From contig NZ_NPKO01000001.1 of assembly GCF_008329605.1 (NCBI RefSeq), forward strand, positions 310,001 through 374,000: 64,000 nt of DNA. The letters run 5' to 3'. Within the stretch, counting starts at the first letter, position 1; each line of letters begins with the position of its first letter. Under the pieces are notes generated by a model. It saw only the letters and a list, made by a program, of their open reading frames with translations, did not search any database and was not told where the DNA came from. This DNA is from Mycolicibacterium sp. P9-64. GTDB lineage: Bacteria > Actinomycetota > Actinomycetes > Mycobacteriales > Mycobacteriaceae. Below, one piece after another: positions 61,317 to 64,000 of the stretch. Made by a program: the position numbers and the translations under genes.

Positions 61317-62503
61317 TGACTGCCCCCGCCCGCATGGAACTCCAACTGCATCACGCCGAGATCATCACGGACACATTGCCGTTGGTCGGCGCGCACATCG
61401 ACGAGATCGCCACCGAGTTCTACCGCGGAATGTTCGGGGCGCACCCAGAACTACTACGCAACCTGTTCAACCGCGGCAATCAGTGCCAGGGCGCGCAGCA
61501 GCGGGCACTGGCGGCGTCCATCGCCACCTTCGCCGCCCATTTGGTGAACCCGGAACTGCCGCACCCAGCCGACCTGCTGTCCCGGATCGGCCACAAGCAC
61601 GCGTCCTTGGGTATCACTGCCGACCAGTATCCGGTGGTGCACCAGCATCTGTTCGCGGCGATCGTCGAGGTGCTGGGCGCAGATACCGTGACCGCCGACG
61701 TCGCGGCCGCATGGGACGAGGTGTTCTGGATCATGGCCGACACGTTGATCGCCTTGGAGCGAGACCTCTATGCGGCGGCTGGCGTCGATGCCGGTGACGT
61801 CTACCGACGGGCCCGGGTGACCGGACGGGTCGACGATCCGTCTGGTGCGGTGCTGGTCACCGTCGCCAGCGGAAAGCGCGTTGAAACTGGTCCTGGACAA
61901 TACGTCTCGGTCGGCGTCACTCTGGCCGATGGGGCGCGACAGCTGCGTCAGTACAGCCTCGTCAACGCCGACGGCGACGAGCTCACCTTCGCCGTGAAGC
62001 CGGCGGGGGAGGTCTCGGAGTGGATCCGCGCCAACCTCTGCGTCGGCGATCTGCTCGATGTGACGGTCCCGTTCGGCGACCTGCCGGTGCCGTCGCCGGA
62101 GACGCCACTGGCGCTGATTTCGGCAGGCATCGGCATCACGCCGATGATCGGCCTGCTGGAGTATCTGGCGGCGCAGGAATCGGGCGCCGAGGTGCGGGTG
62201 TTGCACGCCGACCGCAGCGACACCAGCCACCCGCTGCGCGAGCGTCAACGCGAACTCGTCCACTCGCTGCCGAATGCCACCCTCGAGGTCTGGTACGAGG
62301 ATGGCCTGATCGCCGGTGAACCCGGAGCTCACCCCGGCCGGATGCGCTTGGACGGTATCGACTTTGCCGAGGATGTACACGTGTACCTGTGTGGTGCAGA
62401 AGGTTTCGTCCAGGCGGTGCGTGCTCAACTCGCCGACCGCGGACTGCCCGCCGAACGTGTGCACTGCGAGTTGTTCTCGCCCAACGACTGGCTACTGAGC
62501 TAG
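61316..62503 (+). CDS. hmp: flavohaemoglobin, nitric oxide dioxygenase
   Basis: The protein has 395 residues, the standard three-domain size. The globin domain (1-150) has distal Tyr36 in TEFYRGMF and proximal His95 in GHKHASLG. The FAD domain contains R-Q-Y-S-L-V, and the NAD domain contains SAGIGITPMIGLLEY and VYLCGAEGF. It oxidises NO to nitrate with O2 and NADH. The start is GTG 61316. The stop overlaps the convergent hydrolase gene by 4 bp. Confidence 0.94.
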   Translation: MTAPARMELQLHHAEIITDTLPLVGAHIDEIATEFYRGMFGAHPELLRNLFNRGNQCQGAQQRALAASIATFAAHLVNPELPHPADLLSRIGHKHASLGITADQYPVVHQHLFAAIVEVLGADTVTADVAAAWDEVFWIMADTLIALERDLYAAAGVDAGDVYRRARVTGRVDDPSGAVLVTVASGKRVETGPGQYVSVGVTLADGARQLRQYSLVNADGDELTFAVKPAGEVSEWIRANLCVGDLLDVTVPFGDLPVPSPETPLALISAGIGITPMIGLLEYLAAQESGAEVRVLHADRSDTSHPLRERQRELVHSLPNATLEVWYEDGLIAGEPGAHPGRMRLDGIDFAEDVHVYLCGAEGFVQAVRAQLADRGLPAERVHCELFSPNDWLLS

Positions 62504-63786
62504 GCACTCGCCGGCGGACGATAGCCGCTCGAATCGACGAGCCCGGATTGGACGACCGCGGCATCCACGAAGCGCTGCACCGGCCGGGACTCGAAGAACC
62601 CGGTGTGACCGCCGCGGTACCAGACGATCTCGGGTCTGCCCCAGTGTTCCCAGAGGCGGACGACCTGCTCGCGCGGATGCACGAGTTGGTCTGCAATCCC
62701 GGCGTAGATGAAGCGGCCGCGCATCGGAACCCGGGGGGTCAGCGACAGCGGCGACACCATCGCGCCCAGCGGTTCGGCCAGCGTCACGGTCTCGCGGCGC
62801 GGGTCGGTGCGACTCATCCCGGAGTGGCGCTCGAGTAGTCCCGTCAAATCGGCCACTGGGACGCCGAGAATCGCGCAGGTCAGATCATCCTCGAGGCTGG
62901 CGACCAGCGAGCTCACGTAGCCGCCGAGGGAGATGCTGTTCAGGCCGATGGGCGAACCCGGCTGCTGCATGCGTATCCAGGACAGCAGACGGCGCACGTC
63001 CCACACCGCCTGCGCCGAGGCATGAACGTCGTCGAGTACGTCCTCGCCGGGAAACGCCGCGCCCTTTGGAAGTCCACGTGCTCGCGGGCCGTGCATCGGA
63101 AGCACGGGCAGGATCACATTCAGGCCGAGATCCTCGTGAAGATGCCAGGCACGGAACAGCGTGAGGTCGAGCAGGCCGCGGCCCATCACGGCGCCGTGCA
63201 CGCACACCAGCCAGGGGCGTGGCTCCGGATGTCGCAGCAGCAACGCGTATTCGCGGGTGTTGGCGGTGTAACTCAGCCACCGGTCCCGGCCGGGCTCGCC
63301 GACGCTGGGTTCGTAGCCGCTGTCGAAGACCATGCGCTCGTGGGACCGGCCACGTGTCTTGGCCGGGTGGATCGTCACGTCGGTCAGGGCCGGCGGGGCG
63401 GCGAAGAACTTCTCCGGATCGTCCAAATACCCTCGTCGGCCGTAGAACTCGATGGCCGCCCGCACCTCGGCATTGATCCGTTCGAACACGGGCGCGTCGC
63501 TAATGGGTTGGAACATCCGGAAGCCGGTGAGGACGATCTCGTCGCGGAATGCCTGCGCCGCGAGCGCGAGAGTGGGCCGCGCAACGGGTAGTTCGTGGGG
63601 CTGGCGGTCGAGATAGTCTCGCCAGGAGCGCGCGTAGTAGCGGCCGGTGCGTCGGAATGGGCGCACGACGTAGTCCAGCGGGCCGGGACCGCGCGGAGGC
63701 GGTGGGATCGCAGCCATCGGCGGGTCCCCGTCGTGGTCGGGTGTTGCCATGTCGGCGACGCTAACTTCGGGCGAGGCGGCCGTCAT
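62500..63786 (-). CDS. alpha/beta-hydrolase family protein
   Basis: This 428-residue cytosolic protein has a long N-terminal extension of about 180 residues (cap or scaffold) before the hydrolase core. The core begins P-W-L-V-C-V-H-G-A-V-M-G-R-G. The nucleophile elbow reads L-N-S-I-S-L-G-G, with Ser in place of the first Gly, and the likely catalytic His is in R-G-G-H-T-G-F. Acidic residue D in YAGIADQLVHP. Substrate unknown; lipid or ester substrates are plausible next to an acyltransferase. An internal ATG at 63750 (MATPDHDG) may be the true start. Confidence 0.78.
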   Translation of the reverse strand: MTAASPEVSVADMATPDHDGDPPMAAIPPPPRGPGPLDYVVRPFRRTGRYYARSWRDYLDRQPHELPVARPTLALAAQAFRDEIVLTGFRMFQPISDAPVFERINAEVRAAIEFYGRRGYLDDPEKFFAAPPALTDVTIHPAKTRGRSHERMVFDSGYEPSVGEPGRDRWLSYTANTREYALLLRHPEPRPWLVCVHGAVMGRGLLDLTLFRAWHLHEDLGLNVILPVLPMHGPRARGLPKGAAFPGEDVLDDVHASAQAVWDVRRLLSWIRMQQPGSPIGLNSISLGGYVSSLVASLEDDLTCAILGVPVADLTGLLERHSGMSRTDPRRETVTLAEPLGAMVSPLSLTPRVPMRGRFIYAGIADQLVHPREQVVRLWEHWGRPEIVWYRGGHTGFFESRPVQRFVDAAVVQSGLVDSSGYRPPASA

Positions 63787-63891
63787 AGGGACTTAGGTCC
63801 TGCTCGGCGTGGCCGCAGGCCACTTGTGGGTGCGCGGCGGCGGCGACGACGATGTCGTCATACCGATCAGCTGAAGGGTTGGGGTCTGGCG

Positions 63892-64000
63892 ATGGACCCG
63901 ATGGAGCCGTTGGACGCGGCGATGATGACGGCGGAGCTGCTGTCGGACCCGCTGCACGCCGCCGCGCTGCTGATCCTGTCGCCACCTCCTGAGGCCGGAC
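63892..64000 (+). CDS. wax ester synthase/diacylglycerol acyltransferase, N-terminal start (partial)
   Basis: Only 36 codons lie in the window. The sequence M-D-P-M-E-P-L-D-A-A-M-M-T-A-E-L-L-S-D-P and L-H-A-A-A-L-L-I-L-S-P-P matches the conserved start of mycobacterial WS/DGAT enzymes (Leu/Pro-x-D-A then x-H-x-x-x-L-x-x-x-x-P). These make triacylglycerol or wax esters at the membrane. The HHxxxDG active site lies beyond the window edge, so the call rests on the N-terminus. It is divergent from the hydrolase gene, 105 bp away. Confidence 0.6.
   Translation, partial: MDPMEPLDAAMMTAELLSDPLHAAALLILSPPPEAG

Overview
The window reads as chromosomal DNA of an environmental, probably fast-growing mycobacterium (Mycobacterium/Mycolicibacterium). 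The evidence is high GC with codon use to match, many GTG starts and ATGA/GTGA gene junctions, leaderless-type promoters (TANNNT 6-8 nt before the start codon), and mycobacterial families: an MPT63/DUF1942 protein, a PGRS-type Gly-rich protein, a PE-PPE-like protein, two GAP (glycopeptidolipid transport-type) membrane proteins, DUF4189 and the start of a WS/DGAT acyltransferase. No rRNA, tRNA, CRISPR array, insertion sequence or prophage was seen.

Layout. 1-8985: tail of a PLP decarboxylase, an NCS1 permease with a C-terminal Cys cluster, a PAP2 phosphatase overlapping a PAP2-diacylglycerol kinase fusion, a YkuD L,D-transpeptidase-like protein, a membrane-anchored Hsp70-like ATPase and small secreted proteins. 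8990-14637: a complete five-gene peptide-type ABC importer operon. 15074-22181: envelope and signalling genes, including DUF4189, an ECF sigma factor fused to a zinc-binding anti-sigma-like domain plus membrane anchor, two tandem Thr-rich lipoproteins, and a sedolisin protease coupled to a double zinc-ribbon membrane protein. 22434-29512: a lower-GC surface-glycan island with rmlA, three family-2 glycosyltransferases (two are paralogues in opposite orientation), a methyltransferase and two GAP proteins.

30167-45209 is the centrepiece: a complete benzoate to 3-oxoadipate to acetyl-CoA/succinyl-CoA pathway. benA-benB-benCD with a large LuxR-type (LAL) regulator runs leftward. A LysR regulator with catB-catA-catC runs rightward from the same intergenic region. 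A second LysR regulator is divergent from pcaF-pcaD-pcaI-pcaJ. The ben reductase and diol dehydrogenase are one 879-residue polypeptide with a GntR-type FCD ligand-binding domain between them, which is the most unusual object in the window.

45206-52614: a VOC protein and a MarR regulator divergent over two identical palindromes, then a PucR-regulated catabolic operon (APC permease, two SDRs, a ureohydrolase and a PuuE/HpPgdA-type deacetylase), probably for an imported guanidino, ureido or amide compound. 52632-60341: secreted and surface proteins (MPT63-like, PGRS-like without a PE domain, degenerate PE-PPE-like) and an OPT transporter. 60870-62503: an NsrR-flavohaemoglobin nitric-oxide defence pair. 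62500-64000: an alpha/beta hydrolase and the start of a WS/DGAT gene.
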